A stretch of 64,000 bases of DNA, taken from Anaspis maculata (lineage: Eukaryota > Arthropoda > Insecta > Coleoptera > Scraptiidae). The position numbers were made by a program, and so were the translations under genes. The notes under the pieces were generated by a model, which saw nothing but the letters and a program-made list of their open reading frames with translations, had not been told where the DNA came from and ran no database searches. Position 1 is the stretch's first letter. Each line of letters opens with the position of its first letter. This document shows positions 10,646 to 22,882 of the stretch, one piece after another. The stretch lies in NCBI GenBank assembly GCA_949128115.1, contig OX421966.1:60199416-60263415 (forward strand), given 5' to 3'.

Positions 10646-12009
10646 TGTAACGGTCGCGTTTTTCAGACGGAGAGATTTGGAGGCGGAATTTATCGAGAAG
10701 GCGGAAGGGTTGGCAGGAAGCGAGTTGATTGACTTTTGTTTGTTTTCTTTTTCTGTTTGCTTTGACGGGTCAAAAATTGGTGGCAGTCAAATTTTCCGAA
10801 GTCGTTACTTTAACATGCTGCAGCGTAGCTGAATCACCACCATGGGGCTGGAGCCCCCTCGGGCCCCTGAAACGGCAACGATCAGTAAGAATAAGCCGTT
10901 TACTTTCGATGTGTCATTCCTAACTGTCCGAATTATTTTCAAAAGGTCACCCCCGTTTTCACCCCGCCTAGAGCTATCGCCCGTTTCCCGTTGTAACCCC
11001 TGCTAGCACTCGCGAGCCCGACTTTCTGCGCCATGCTCGCCATCGCCGACGCTTCATGCAGGTCCACGTCAATTTGTCGCCAATCCGGCGCTATCGTGTC
11101 GCCGGCTGACAACCGCTGAATTACGCCCGACAGCAAGTGACCTTCGCCCTTGAGTCGTACCCAAAACCCCCGCATCTCCAGCAGCTGCTCACCCGAAGAT
11201 TCGGTGACGTACCTTTTTCATTTTATTCTTCGGTGGGGGTGTAGCCCTGCTAAGCTACTCCGACGAGACTCTAGGGCCAGTTCTGTTGCCTATGCCTATT
11301 GTATTCTTAAATTTACCGTACCTATATCGCAGCCTCTAAAGCCCTACAGCGATTGAAGTCGGGGGCTTGTCAGATTTGACGTGTCGAATCAGCGTCTCCA
11401 TCACGGGTCCCAGAGAAGGCACACCTCTCGTACGGCACGTTGGCGCCCTCTTCCCCAAATGCTACTCTGAGGACCTGGGCCTTCGGCTATAGTCGCTGTG
11501 GTCGCTAGAGAGGCCACCAGTATTTTTCTGTATTTGTGTATAACTTGTTTTGATCCATCAACCGTAAAATTTATCGTATTTATAAGTTCGTCACTGCATC
11601 TGAGTGTGTAACCGTCCGTGTAATCATTACTCTTCTCTATTGTTTTTCTTTCTTGCTGTTCACCTTTTTTTTTTTCATTTTGTTGTCCAATAGAGAATTT
11701 GTTCACTACTAATTTTATTCCTTTTTTTTTATTCCGTATGCATCCTTCCTCCAACGCTGGCAGGCTGTTGGCATTCATCCTCTCGCGGATCCATAGACCC
11801 TGAGCTAGACCGAGCGCGGCCCATAACCCTGAGGTCCGCTATAAGAGCAGGCCTCGGCCGGGGCTGTGGCCCTCTTTGTCCTCTAACCCGAAATAAATCA
11901 TCGCCGGCCATAAGGGCCTTAGTCTTGGGAAAATGGACCACAGCCAAACTCGGCTGATCATCAGCCGGGATTCGGGGGAAGCGGCCCTTGTATCCGGGGT
12001 ACCGTTACA
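10646..12009 (+). repeat. 3' LTR of the gypsy element
   Basis: 1364 bp, TGTAACGG...CCGTTACA, about 99.8% identical to the 5' LTR. AATAAA is at 11892-11897. It is followed directly by TTTTGGCTTTC, which belongs to the older palindromic element. Confidence 0.95.
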
Positions 12010-13176
12010 TTTTGGCTTTCAAAACTTCCGGAAGCATCAACTTTCGGCATTCAGTCAGCATGTTAAATTGATATCACCGTCAAGAGTAGTAAGCAAATTA
12101 ACCATAAATAGCTCTTGGCTAATAACCATAGGAAATAAAAATTTTGGAAATCGATCATAGTGATGTTAATTGTGTAATTACAGGGTGAACTGTGAAGTTA
12201 CACTGATGTTAGAAAGAAATAAAGGTAATATAGCATTTGAAGGATATCAGATACATTCGATTTATAATGAAATTCAGGGTCATCATTCAGAATATCTACT
12301 TTTCCACTTTGTATCTCTGCCGTTCTGGCCATGATTATTTTGAAAAGATGGCGCTCAAAAAACATAATATTCTCGGAAAGTTTTCCAAAAATTTGTCATA
12401 GAATTTTAGAATTTATATCAATGTGAAGGTCTAATCAATTCTCCAAAATTTGACATCTGAATCACCCCGTTGCACAACAGCCGTTAGGTACCATGATCAA
12501 TTTTCTGGATTTTAATGGTTTGTGGTTGACAACTGATCATTATTGATGGTCAATTTGACCGCCATGTGGAGCTGAGATCAGCTTAACATGCTGATTGGAT
12601 GACAAAAGTTGATGCTTCAGGGAGTCCTAGAAGCCATAACCCAAGAACCGGAAGTAGCACGTACACGAGTGAGGTGTCAAATTACAGAGAATTGAATAAT
12701 CTTCCATCCGCATACGAACGTTTCCACCTCACATTGACTGAAATGAAGATATTGATGAAAAACTGTCTTTTGGGCGCCATCTTTTCAATATGGAGGCCAA
12801 AACGGCAAAGATACCTCAAGATATATGATACTGCCTAGTTTCAAAAATATCGGATAACCTTTGAAAAAAGGCTGGAATTTAGCATATCTTATAAAGACTA
12901 TTTTGACAGTTTTTCGAAATGACGTTCATAAATTCAGGTATAAAATAAGAAGAGAATTCTTTTGCCTACATAATGACGTTCCAGATATTGAATTCTGTTG
13001 GAAAACAAACGATCTACAGCCAGTTTTTTATCACCAGATGAAGCCCATTTTGGCGCCTCCACCATATTTGCCTGCAGCAGATGTCCGTATTCCACCATGA
13101 TTTTTCATGGTCCTTGATCGCCTAGGAATCGATTGGGACATAACTCTATCTCTGTATATCTTCACGAAGTTGCACA

Positions 13177-13748
13177 CGGCCAAGCCTTTTTTGACCCTAT
13201 GCCCCGGCCTAATTGTCACACGCGTAATTTTAAAGCACGAGGAGCGAAGCGTTTCATAGGTCTCATAAAACGTGTGTTATATACAATTTTTTTTTGGTGA
13301 GAGCACCAGTTTTCTAATCAGAAATGAGCCAGATTTTTCTGAGATAAACCCTCTCTGCAAAATCATGTCACCTGAGCTGTCACTTCTGTCAGGAAGTGCT
13401 GTCATGTCGATGTCATGAGAGCTGATGATATTGCTCGCCTTCGAAATTCAAAAAATGCGTATCGAAATGGAGCCTGTTTCGATACGCGAATGACGTCATT
13501 TGCGTATCAAAATGATTTTCATATAATTGCGAAATAAAAAAAAACAGCAAATTCAAAAGTGAAAATGTCTAAAATTGCATTTTTGTAAGAAATCCGCTAT
13601 TAGCCGCACTTCAAAGTCCGTCCGTCTTGTGAGTCGTAGCGGTATCGGGTTTCTCGAAAATTGATGCTAATCGTCTGCTATGAGAACAGACATAAAAATA
13701 TTTGGTTCGGCTGCTCAATTGCAAAAAAAATCAAATGTTTAAAAAGTC
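13177..13748. other. Non-genic stretch with an 11-bp hairpin
   Basis: No gene is recognised. GCGTATCGAAA at 13457-13467 is followed by its exact complement TTTCGATACGC at 13477-13487, a perfect small hairpin. Confidence 0.5.
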
Positions 13749-13867
13749 TATGTAGAAAGTGAAAATATTGTCTCTTTACTTGTAAGTAATGTTTATTTCG
13801 CTCGACGTGTTTCTTACAATACAATCAAATACAATAGTGAAGAGACGATATTTTCACTTTCTACATT
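13749..13867. repeat. Short inverted-repeat element (MITE-like)
   Basis: ATGTAGAAAGTGAAAATA at 13749 faces its complement ending at 13867, with 27-bp arms and one mismatch around a 65-bp loop. No coding capacity. Confidence 0.6.
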
Positions 13868-14756
13868 TACCAAGACGCCACAACGAGACATGGAGAACTT
13901 CATCAGAAGATATGTTTGAAAAGTCGGTGTTTAACGCTACAGTGTGAATTCTACATCAAGGAATCTTGCAAATCGTTCTAGATGCATTATATTTATACAG
14001 CGAACGAAATAAGCAGAACGTAATGGAAAAATTTTTTGTGGAAGAATCATTTTGATTCCTTTGTTGCTATAGAAGATACAATTTTTTCAAGAACCGAGCT
14101 CTGCTCCGCGATTCCACAAAGTGAAAACTATGTGTATTGACTGAAGTGTAGATATAGATATAATTCTCACTTATAGGATATTTTCTAGTTCTGGTTGATC
14201 AGCTCGATGGAATATTCACTAGGAATCTGGAAATATTACAGGTGGATAGTTTCCGTGGATAGATCACCCGGTAAGGAAATTTGCACAAACAAAAAAGTTT
14301 CTTGCATGCCCTAAAAACTGATACCTTCATTCGATTTATCCGATCAAAGTGTTTTCAGTGTATGGATGGAATTATAAACGATTGTCTTGACTACACCATT
14401 AGAAGGTTTGTGTGTGTCTCAATGAAAAATAAAATCACCCATAGCCCAATTATTCAGGTCCAAAAATATGATGGCGTAAAGTTTGAAAAGTACAATGTTT
14501 CCAACAATCGGCACATTCAAACTACAAGTGGATGATTGACATTTCTGTTATAATTAATAAAATACTGTAGGTATTATATTATTAATATTTTCAATTCAAG
14601 CTGATATCCCAAAAACGTTCAATCCAAAGCAAAATTATCCATGATCACAAGGTACTCTTGCTTTTTTCACCACCGCTGCTGCCACAGCAAGGAGTTATTA
14701 TTTTTTTCGTAGATTCCAAAATTGGAAATGACAATATTTTACAATCTTTGAAATAA
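13868..14756. other. Non-genic stretch, nothing recognised
   Basis: AT-rich; a short open frame at 14281-14535 has no recognisable motif. Nothing supports a gene. Confidence 0.4.
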
Positions 14757-16957
14757 GGGTGTCGCAAAAAACAAATGATGATGCGACACCCTGTATATTT
14801 GAAAATAGTTATTTTCGAAGGAGCATTGTCAAAAAACTCACAAAAATCCCATGACACTGACAAAGCTTCAGTTTATCTAGTTGAAAAAAGTTTTGAAATT
14901 TTACCCACAATTTTTTCAATGGTGTTGCCTAATGTTGGAGTTTCAAGAGAAAACATCTTCCTGAAAAATAAGTTCAACCAAAGGACCCCGCACGATTCTT
15001 ATGGAAAATGGGTCTCGGTCAAATTCTCCAATTTTTTTATATGTTGTAGCTCAATTCGACACGAGCCAAAAACCATCGTCCGTTACCCAAAAAAATGGAC
15101 AGTTTTTTTTCTATAAGGGGTTGAAGATGGGTTATTTCAAGATAAAAAAATATGTTCCAACGTAAGTGAGAACATTTCAACGTCGTTTTTAACACATATG
15201 GCTCATGACAACTCCCTTTTTCTTTTGTGAAAAAATCAACTCCATCCCTCACCCCCAACCCCTACTTGTGAGTATCAAATTCGAAATTACGTTTAAAAGT
15301 CATGCAGATGGTTCTATTTTGTCGAATTATGAATTTTGGCACAAATTATTTTTCCAACCCCCAAATAGGGGGTGGGGTTGAAAAAAAAACCATCGGTCAA
15401 TTCGGCTGAATTTCTGATATTGTGCTTTACCAGTTACGCTAAACAAGATTACCAAGGGGAAACTCATTCGTATGACCAGTTTCCACCCCACAGAGGGTTG
15501 AAGTTGACTATAATAAAGCATAAAACATTCTTCCATGTCATAAACCAAATAAATGGAAATTGTGGACTTTCATATTATTTTGTTTTGTAAAAATGTATAT
15601 TCTTCAAAAATACTCTCAACCCCGTCCATCATCCCCTCGATCATCCCCTATCCCTGTTTCTGAACATCATATTCGAAATAAATCTTGCAAATTATAATAA
15701 TTTTCATTTAATCCTTCACATGGAAGTCGCAGTAGCTGGAATAAGAGTGTGACATATTATTTTGCCTTGATTAGCAGCTTTCGCTTCAAATGGCATTAAA
15801 TTCTTCAATCGAAACTATAAATAGGGGTGTATCCGTACAAAAAAAAAGTTAGAAATTATGTACAGGTGAACATAATTAACCCGCTGTAAAGTTGAAACTT
15901 GATAGGAACGCCAATATTTTGAATAATAATCCAGTCAAAAATCATAAAACAAAATATATCCCACCCTGCTTATGTTAACACTCTAACGTAAGCATAGTGA
16001 AAGTGAATTTGGAGAGGGGATTCACAATCAGATGCAGAAAATCCGACCATAGACCTTCTCCTACATTTTCAAGATTTATTTCGAATTTGATGTTCAGAAA
16101 CAAGGATAGGGGATGAGAGACGGGGTTGAAATTTTTTTTGAAGAATAGACATTTTTACAAAACAAGACGATATGAAAGTCCACTGTTTACATTCATTTGG
16201 TTTATGACATGGAAGAATGTTTTATGCTTCATTATAGTCAACTTCAACCCTCTATGGGGTAGAAACTGGTCATACGAATAAGTTTTCCTTTGGTCATCTT
16301 GTTCAGCGTAACTGATGAAGCACAATATCAAAAATACAGCCGAATTGACCGATGGTTTTTTTTCAACCCCACCCCCTATTTGGGGGTTGGAAAAACAATT
16401 TGTGCCAAAATTCATAATTCGACAAAATAGAACCATCTGCATGACTTTCAAACGTAATTTCGAATTTGATACTCACAAGTAGGGGTTGGGGGTGAGGGAG
16501 GGGGTTGATTTTTTCACATAAGAAAAAGGGAATTGTCATGAGCCACATATGTTATAAAGGACGTTAAAATGTTCTCACTTACGTTGGAACATATTTCTTT
16601 ACCTTGAAATAGCCCATCTTCAACCCCTTATAGAAAAAAAACTGTCCATTTTTTTGGGTAACGGACGATGGATTTTGGCTCGTGTCAAATTGGGATACAA
16701 AATATTAAAAAATTAGGGAATTTGACCGAGACCCATTTTCCATAGGAATCGTGCGGGGTCCTTTGAGAAATTTTCTTTCCAAATAAACGGAAGTTTAGGT
16801 CAGTATCATGAGTTTTTTGCGATTTTTTTGACAATTTGCCTTCGGAAATAACTCAACACTGTAGTATGTATTTGTATTCAGAATAAAAAACTACATCGAT
16901 TGAAATTTGAATATACAGGGTGTCGCATCAACAAAAAAAATTGCGTCACCCTGTATA
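14757..16957. mobile_element. Large palindromic element, 2.2 kb
   Basis: Left arm 14757-about 15700 is the inverse of about 16020-16957. Shared blocks include TCGTGCGGGGTCC, AACCCCTTATAG and the paired CCCCACCCCCTATTTGGG runs. Each outer tip is itself a short hairpin: GGGTGTCGC...GCGACACCC at 14757-14791, and its counterpart at 16916-16955, with CACCCTGTA or TACAGGGTG at 14787, 16914 and 16947. Open frames inside occur as mirrored pairs and are not evidence of genes. Superfamily unknown. Confidence 0.75.
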
Positions 16958-18189
16958 CAGGATGTTCAAAAAATGTCGGATTTCCTTTCGGGCATGTTAC
17001 AGTGGACGTCACCGGAGCATGTGAAAAATAATAGAAGAAATCAATCGGCTTCAATCTGAATGTTATTAACAAAAACTAATCTGTCTAATCTGGCAGCATC
17101 GCAAATAGTATCTACCTGGCTTCTACTAGATCAAAGAGGTACATTACAATAGATAATTATTGTATTCTTGCCCTATGGAAACTCCGTAGAACTTGTCAGA
17201 TCATACCAAACATACTTGCCAAATAAATGTATTTTCACAGCACCTTTGAGGTGAGAGAAGAATTTTTAGATTCAAAAATACGACTTAAATCTCAATTGCA
17301 AGAGAAATTTTCATTTGGGAACTACTGATGACATGTGATTCTTTGCAAGTAACAATACCTTGCTTCAAAATCATGCAAACTGGAGAAGTTAAATTCTCGA
17401 GTTCACTCTCAACTTCTTCATCCGCCATTTTCAAAACACGCTGTATTATAGGTTAGAAGGTATTATAGGTTAGAAGAAATTATAGTTTTCAATATTGAAA
17501 TCTACAGAAACAATTGTTCAAGAAAAGTTCTCTCTCTTTCAAATTACTCAAAAGGGAAGCCTCCAGTATGGGGGAAAATTCTCGCGTGATCACCCTGTAC
17601 ATCCTAGAATAAGCATAACATTTTTGTCTGACACGTGACAGTTGCGAAGGAACGTACGGCACTGGTGATACTTCCGTCAGAATAGAGAGTCGTTTTGTGT
17701 TACTGGTTGCGTAGTACCAGTGGCAGGTCGTCTGTCCCCTTTAATAATTAGAAACGTGTGTTTTCTCTGATGTGGCTTCTTTGTTGTTGTGATTACCAAC
17801 CAATGCCGAGCTGAACCGCGATTTCAATTTTGTTTTAAAACCGGTCAACCTGGTTGAGTGTTTGGGCCCGTGTTGACGCCAACTACACACCAATGAACAT
17901 GTTGCGAATAATCCTGCAACAATCATTATTTCCGCAATTAAAAATTTCCTTTGAAGTTGATCTCGATCTCGAACTGGTCAACTGGACGTTAATCTGACAA
18001 AATATAATGATACATGTCATTAATGCCATGTCATTAAGATGGCGCCGCTTTCAAAACATTCGGTAGGTGTCAGGGTAGAAAATGATTATATTAAATTTTT
18101 CCTGAAGCAATCCTGGCCTAAAAGCTTGGGAAATTTGAGCATGGAAGACTGCATCGTTGGGACGTCTTTCTTCTCGCCGCTACACGTCT
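16958..18189. other. Non-genic stretch upstream of the dehydrogenase exons
   Basis: Contains a short direct repeat of TATTATAGGTTAGAAG near 17450-17476 and a CACCCTGTA at 17591. No exon of the downstream dehydrogenase was recognised. It is probably part of that gene's intron. Confidence 0.4.
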
Positions 18190-18528
18190 TCAAGTCGAGA
18201 GCTGGAGCCTTTCTTTCTCTCGAATGTTTTTTAAATCATGCAGTGCAGCAAGTGCAGTGGCGAATACTCTTCCTCCAAGGTAATCAGGACCCGACAAGAA
18301 GTCCAATGGGGTTAGATCGGGAAAGGTGAATTCCCAAACAGTATTGGCGTCCAACAGGTCCCAATCTAAACCCTGTTCATTTTTTTTTGTAAGGCTACTT
18401 ACCTCGATGGAGAAGTATTCCCTGTAGCACCTACTACACTGTATGAATTGGAAAACAATATTCTGGAGGGGATGGTGGCTATTCCAGCATCCCAAGACAA
18501 CGCAGTCTTCTGTACATAAATTTCTCAA
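18190..18528 (-). pseudogene. Mariner/Tc1-type transposase C-terminal fragment
   Basis: The - strand reads FPDLTPLDFLSGPDYLGGRVFA followed by a DLK block. This resembles the PDLTPLDFFLWG...LK...V region that carries the last catalytic acid in many insect mariner-like transposases, although the LWG element is altered. A segment resembling the usual protein end (FIQCSRCYREYF) lies before it instead of after it, so the fragment is rearranged. No terminal repeats were identified. Confidence 0.45.
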
Positions 18529-18664
18529 GTTTTTAGATCAGAACTGCTTGAGAAAAGATTAAATATGTTACATTTCCACCCCCTTCACGATTTTTTGAAA
18601 AGCGACGCGACTTTTTGGACACCCGGCGGTATTCAACGAAACTAATTTCTTGTGTGCTTCGCAG

Positions 18665-19188
18665 GAGCCATAGCCGGCGGGAACTGCGTCATCCTCAAAC
18701 CCTCCGAGCTGGCAGTGGCCACGGCCCAGCTGCTGGCCGACAAGCTGCCGGAATACCTCGACCCCGATGCGTTCGCCGTCGTCCAAGGCGGCGTGCCCGA
18801 GACCACCGAGCTGCTGAACGAAAAATTCGACTACATCTTCTTCACCGGCTCCACGGCTGTCGGCAAGATCGTCCACCAGGCCGCCGCCAAAAACCTGACG
18901 CCGACCACCCTGGAACTGGGCGGCAAAAGTCCAGTTTACGTCGACGACACCGTCGACCTGACCGTCGCCACCAAACGCATCCTCTGGGGCAAGATGCTCA
19001 ACGCCGGCCAGACGTGCATCTCCCCCGACTACTTGCTCTGCAGCGAAAGCATCCGGAGCGAATTCCTCGAAGTGGCCCGCAAAGTCCTGGCCAAATTCTA
19101 CGGTGATATCGCCAAAAACCCGTACGTCAGCAAGATCGTCACGCAGCGACATTTCGACCGCCTGGCCGCCTTCATAGCCCACGGCAAG
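18665..19188 (+). CDS. Class 3 (fatty) aldehyde dehydrogenase, penultimate exon
   Basis: Encodes the NAD-binding and catalytic core of an ALDH3-family enzyme that oxidises fatty aldehydes to acids. Visible motifs: [26 protein letters not shown] with the general-base Glu, and [11 protein letters not shown] with the nucleophilic Cys. A splice acceptor GCAG ends at 18664 and the donor AAG|GTTTGT is at 19188/19189. The exon enters in phase with two bases of a codon and leaves at a codon boundary. It is markedly richer in GC than flanking DNA. Upstream exons encoding the N-terminal third were not found in the window. Open frames on the opposite strand are shadows. Confidence 0.93.
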
Positions 19189-19250
19189 GTTTGTACAAGA
19201 AAAATGGTTTACTCAAAATCCAATTCCTTCCTCCTGTTATATCTTTCCAG

Positions 19251-19835
19251 GTGGCGCTTGGTGGAATTTTGGATCCAAAAACGCGCATCATCAGCCCGAC
19301 GATCCTGATCGACGTAAGTCCGGACGATCCGGTCATGCAGGAGGAGATCTTCGGTCCGATTTTGCCGATCGTGACCGTGAAGGATGCTGAGGAGGCGGTG
19401 GAGTTCATCAACGCCAGAGACAAGCCGTTGGCGCTTTACTTTTTCTCCAACGACAAAAACGTGCAGAAATTGTTTCTGGAGAACACTTCTAGCGGAGCGG
19501 TGACGATGAACGATACCGCCTTGCATATCTTGACTGAAAATTTGCCGTTTGGCGGGGTGGGCGCCAGCGGCATGGGGGCGTACCACAGCAAACAGGGTTT
19601 CGAGACGTTCACGCACCAAAAAGCGGTGCTGAAGAGGTCGACGGGATTCATCGCCGAAGTGGCGTTGATGGCCAGGTACCCGCCTTACACCGACTTCAAG
19701 ACCAGCTTCTGCAGTATTGCCTTGAAGAAACGCCGCGGGATCCCCTTGCGTTACTTGAAAACGATTTTGATTTTTGGGTTGGGGGTCGGTCTTACGTTTG
19801 CCTTGCAAAGTTTGTTCAGACACGACGAGGACTGA
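19251..19835 (+). CDS. Class 3 (fatty) aldehyde dehydrogenase, last exon with membrane anchor
   Basis: Follows the previous exon after a 62-bp intron (GTTTGT...TTTCCAG). It encodes 194 residues: [13 protein letters not shown], then the ALDH3 signature region [19 protein letters not shown], then a C-terminal hydrophobic stretch [20 protein letters not shown] ending RHDED. That tail matches the membrane anchor of ALDH3A2-type fatty aldehyde dehydrogenases of the ER, so an ER-anchored enzyme is inferred. Insect ALDH3 genes often have alternative last exons; none other was recognised here. Confidence 0.94.
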   Translation: MALGGILDPKTRIISPTILIDVSPDDPVMQEEIFGPILPIVTVKDAEEAVEFINARDKPLALYFFSNDKNVQKLFLENTSSGAVTMNDTALHILTENLPFGGVGASGMGAYHSKQGFETFTHQKAVLKRSTGFIAEVALMARYPPYTDFKTSFCSIALKKRRGIPLRYLKTILIFGLGVGLTFALQSLFRHDED

Positions 19836-19861
19836 ACGGGAGCGTGAAGTGAAGTTTAGAG

Positions 19862-19867
19862 AATAAA
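19862..19867 (+). promoter_or_regulatory. Polyadenylation signal of the dehydrogenase
   Basis: AATAAA lies 27 bp after the stop codon, a short 3' UTR typical of insects. Confidence 0.75.
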
Positions 19868-19879
19868 TAGAAGTTCATA

Positions 19880-22800
19880 CTTATTTATTGCCAAAAAAGC
19901 ACAGCTAATGCCGCACTATTTTGCGTCACAAGCGAATGATTTTCAAATTGTTCAGGTCAGTTCAACTTCCACTCCACTCCAGCCATCTTGCCGGATAGAT
20001 GTTTTAGTTATTCCTATTTTAACGTCACTCCTGTGAAATTTTTTGGCATTCATAAAAAAATGTTAAAATATGAAAAATAAAATATCTAGCCCTATATCTC
20101 ACATCTAGATGCAAGACCCGCGTTTTTAATTCTTTGTCGTCACTTTTATGAGCTACATTCCAAGGGAGCAACGAAGGAAAAACATATTCTTGGTATTACA
20201 TTTCACAATTTATGAAATTTCTTTGCCGCATGTGTCGCTTAGGATCAATCAGCTTTCCAGCAAGCTTACTATTCAGCTTATTACTTCCACCCAGCTAAAC
20301 TTTGATTACACACTCAATTTTTAAGCGTGCATAAAGAACGTCCCCATCAGTCCTCGCTTACAGCTGTTAAGAGCTCTGCAAATCAGACCGGCAGAACTAA
20401 TAGGGCGCTCTCTTTGAAGCTATTCAAATTTGAAATTCGCGCCAAAATGGAAGTCTTTAAGATACGCATCTTTACTTTCACAAAATGGCTTTAGAGCGTT
20501 GTTCAATAAGAAAATATTTACCACAATAAAGCCCAATTTACTGTTCAAGTTGTAGTTGTTTCTTTTTATTTAATCGGAATTAAGTACTGGGCTAGACTAA
20601 TTTTTCAATGTGATTAGGTATGGCTTTGGTTGTGATTGGGGCTTTGGTTGATGGACGTCATTCGTTGAGTAATTTTTACCGGGCTATTGAACAAAGAGAC
20701 ACAAGTGAGGTCGTCAACTAATCACAACTTTTTGAAGCAGTGTTCAACTAAAGCTCCTTTTCAAGGCTATGGGCTGTTTCCACAATTCAACACGGTAACA
20801 ACTTAGAAAATGAGGAAGTACGGCTTTAGTTTTACTAGGACGTGTCAATCTATGTATACTTTGTTAAATTGAGGTTGTTATCCCAGTCGCTTGCTGAAGT
20901 GTAAATGATGTGATGCTATGACGTTGGCTGACGTTGGTTCCCAAACTGTTACCAAACTGTGACTGAAAAATTACTAAAGTAATTGCAGCCGTTACATCCC
21001 ACGGGCCTCTTGATCAAGCTGATGGAATGATGATTATTATGTTTTCTTAATTCAAGAGTAACACCCTTACAGAGACTGCCATCTGGTTTGTTTCATCCAC
21101 GCAAGTGATATTTTCAGTGAGGAGAAATGCACTTTCCATCACATCAAACTCTGTCGTCAGAATAGTTCCATCACCCAGAAAAATTATTCGCAATTCGAAC
21201 GTTTGAGAACCACTGGGCAAGTATAACTCCGGCCATGGAGGGTATATAAAGGAGACTGAACGAGTAGTGAAAGCTGTCAAAAAAAACGGTATGATTTTGT
21301 GTCGTCAGGTTTCAGTTATAAATTTTTCCACAGCAGCGCAAGTGTTTCACTAAGGCTAAGCTCACTGGATTGTGGGCACTTCGTTACAAAGGTCGTGACA
21401 AGGGTCGTAACCATATCTTTTCTCTCGCTCCGCTTTGTACTCTGTACCGATATTTACCGAGAAGTTGCCTTTGACAATAAAATTTTGTTTTGCATGACAG
21501 TTTGTTATTATGACATGGCGCGTTTGTAGGTTGGATTTTCAATGTTTTCAAGTGAGTTTGATCATCATATCATCAGCGTTTTCTTACTTTTTTTTATATC
21601 GGTAGGATATGCTGGGACTAATGGTATGCTGGATGAAGGCGAAACAAAACAAAGTGTCAGCCTCTAGGACGGGACGGCATCCACGGCGGGCGCTTCCCAG
21701 TCAAGAGTTGAAAGCCCTGGAGCTGGAGCACATTATTCTGGAGCGGTGATGACACAAGAAGCTTAAGGAGATTATCATTATTTGTAGCTCAATCCCAAAA
21801 TGGAGATCCGGCAGCTCAAAACTATGGCACAATGTAGCGCGTTGTTGCGGCACGTCATGTTCGTAGTTTTGTGTACAGCAGACAAGTTTTAGTCGATTTC
21901 AACGCTAATTTGTTCGATTTAGGTGTTGCTAGTGACAAAAACGAATCGAAATTATCACAGACGGCTCCTTTTACCGTTGATGAAACGTCAGAAGAACGAC
22001 TGCTGTTCTAATCTAAGCAACTCGGCTGAACTCGAGGGATGGTTGTGGACCGAAGGGTTGTTCCTGATCCTGAGAAATTCAGCTGTCCGAGATTATTTGG
22101 CAGTTGAAAACGAGTTTCCAGAACTATGGCTTGTAGGTATGTACCTAATAACAATTTGCCCCTTTTTTATTTTCTGGGTTACTTATGAGCATGTAGGGAC
22201 CTGAACTGTAACTGTGAGAAAAGTCATGAGGTAGTAGCTTTCCTTAATTTTTTTTTTGGTCATCGAGCTTGCCAAGAGGATGCAATTTGCTGACACAAGC
22301 CTTCCACCTACATGAATATTCTTCAAAATAAGTTTTGCATCTTGTTTTTCAACTTTCCTACCCCTTTATTTTTTTGTGAAACTTGCATCTTATTTTTCTA
22401 TGCAGCAGTTGGCAATACTTAAATAATTTTGAAATTAGTAATAATAATTACTTTTTGATGTAGGACCCGCAAGATCCCCCAGGACTGAGGCTGATGACAA
22501 CAGTGACAAATTACACTACCCACTACCCATCAGCCGGCACAACAATACACTGAGGCCCATTTTTCCATAAGGAATCATGGGCAGAGATTAGAAGGCTCTA
22601 GAATATTCTGGAGCGGTGATTGATGCATCCTGGGATTCCTATGGAACGATGTGTTTGGAGTACCCCGGAGCTGCTCAAGGCGAAAACATCTATAATATCA
22701 TCATTTGGACATCAGTGTTAACCTTCGCGTTAACAAACCAGACTTTAATAATTAGGAAGTGTGCACTACGACTAATTACACTTGTAATCTCAACAAGGCT

Positions 22801-22882
22801 TTGAAATAGAATGGAAGTCAAAAATTCAAATTGAATTATGCAAGGTATAAACGCAAGTTTTGTCACAAGTACCATCACTGTA
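19880..22882. other. Intergenic stretch, no gene recognised
   Basis: No domain-bearing frame was recognised. A - strand frame at 21047-21280 and a + frame at 21923-22204 have no recognisable motif. The 16-mer ATTCTGGAGCGGTGAT occurs at 21735 and again at 22605, hinting at an old local duplication or repeat family. Confidence 0.4.

Larger units (their letters stand above)
3003..12009 (+). mobile_element. Young Ty3/gypsy LTR retrotransposon, 9.0 kb
   Basis: It has two near-identical LTRs bounded by TGTAACGG...CCGTTACA, a primer binding site, gag, pol and a polypurine tract in canonical order. Pol order is protease, reverse transcriptase, RNase H, integrase, which defines Ty3/gypsy. No env frame is present between integrase and the 3' LTR. 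The LTRs differ by two substitutions and a poly-T length change, so insertion is recent. Flanks CTTAG and TTTTG do not form a clean target duplication. Gag is interrupted by a one-base frame change near 6581. The element is richer in GC than its surroundings. Confidence 0.95.
2425..13176. mobile_element. Old palindromic element split by the LTR retrotransposon
   Basis: Sequence at 2425-3002 matches in inverse orientation 12640-13176. An example is CGTGTGCAGCTTCGTGAAG at the left, facing CTTCACGAAGTTGCACACG at the right. The match continues past the retrotransposon: 12010-12090 is the inverse of about 12560-12625 and contains a GAAGCATCAACTTT block. The original element was therefore about 1.75 kb, and the retrotransposon landed in its left arm. 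A block resembling CACTTCGTATCTTTGCCG occurs three times, near 2818 and 12306 on + and near 12800 on -. No coding function is visible. Confidence 0.7.

Noticed and set aside
18568..19823. Long open frames opposite to the dehydrogenase exons (18568-19182 and 19209-19823 on -, 18615-19106 on +)
   Set aside because: They are shadows of GC-rich coding exons in other frames, without splice logic or known motifs.
21047..21280. A - strand frame of 77 codons as an exon
   Set aside because: It has a plausible composition but no recognised motif, and no splice or promoter support.
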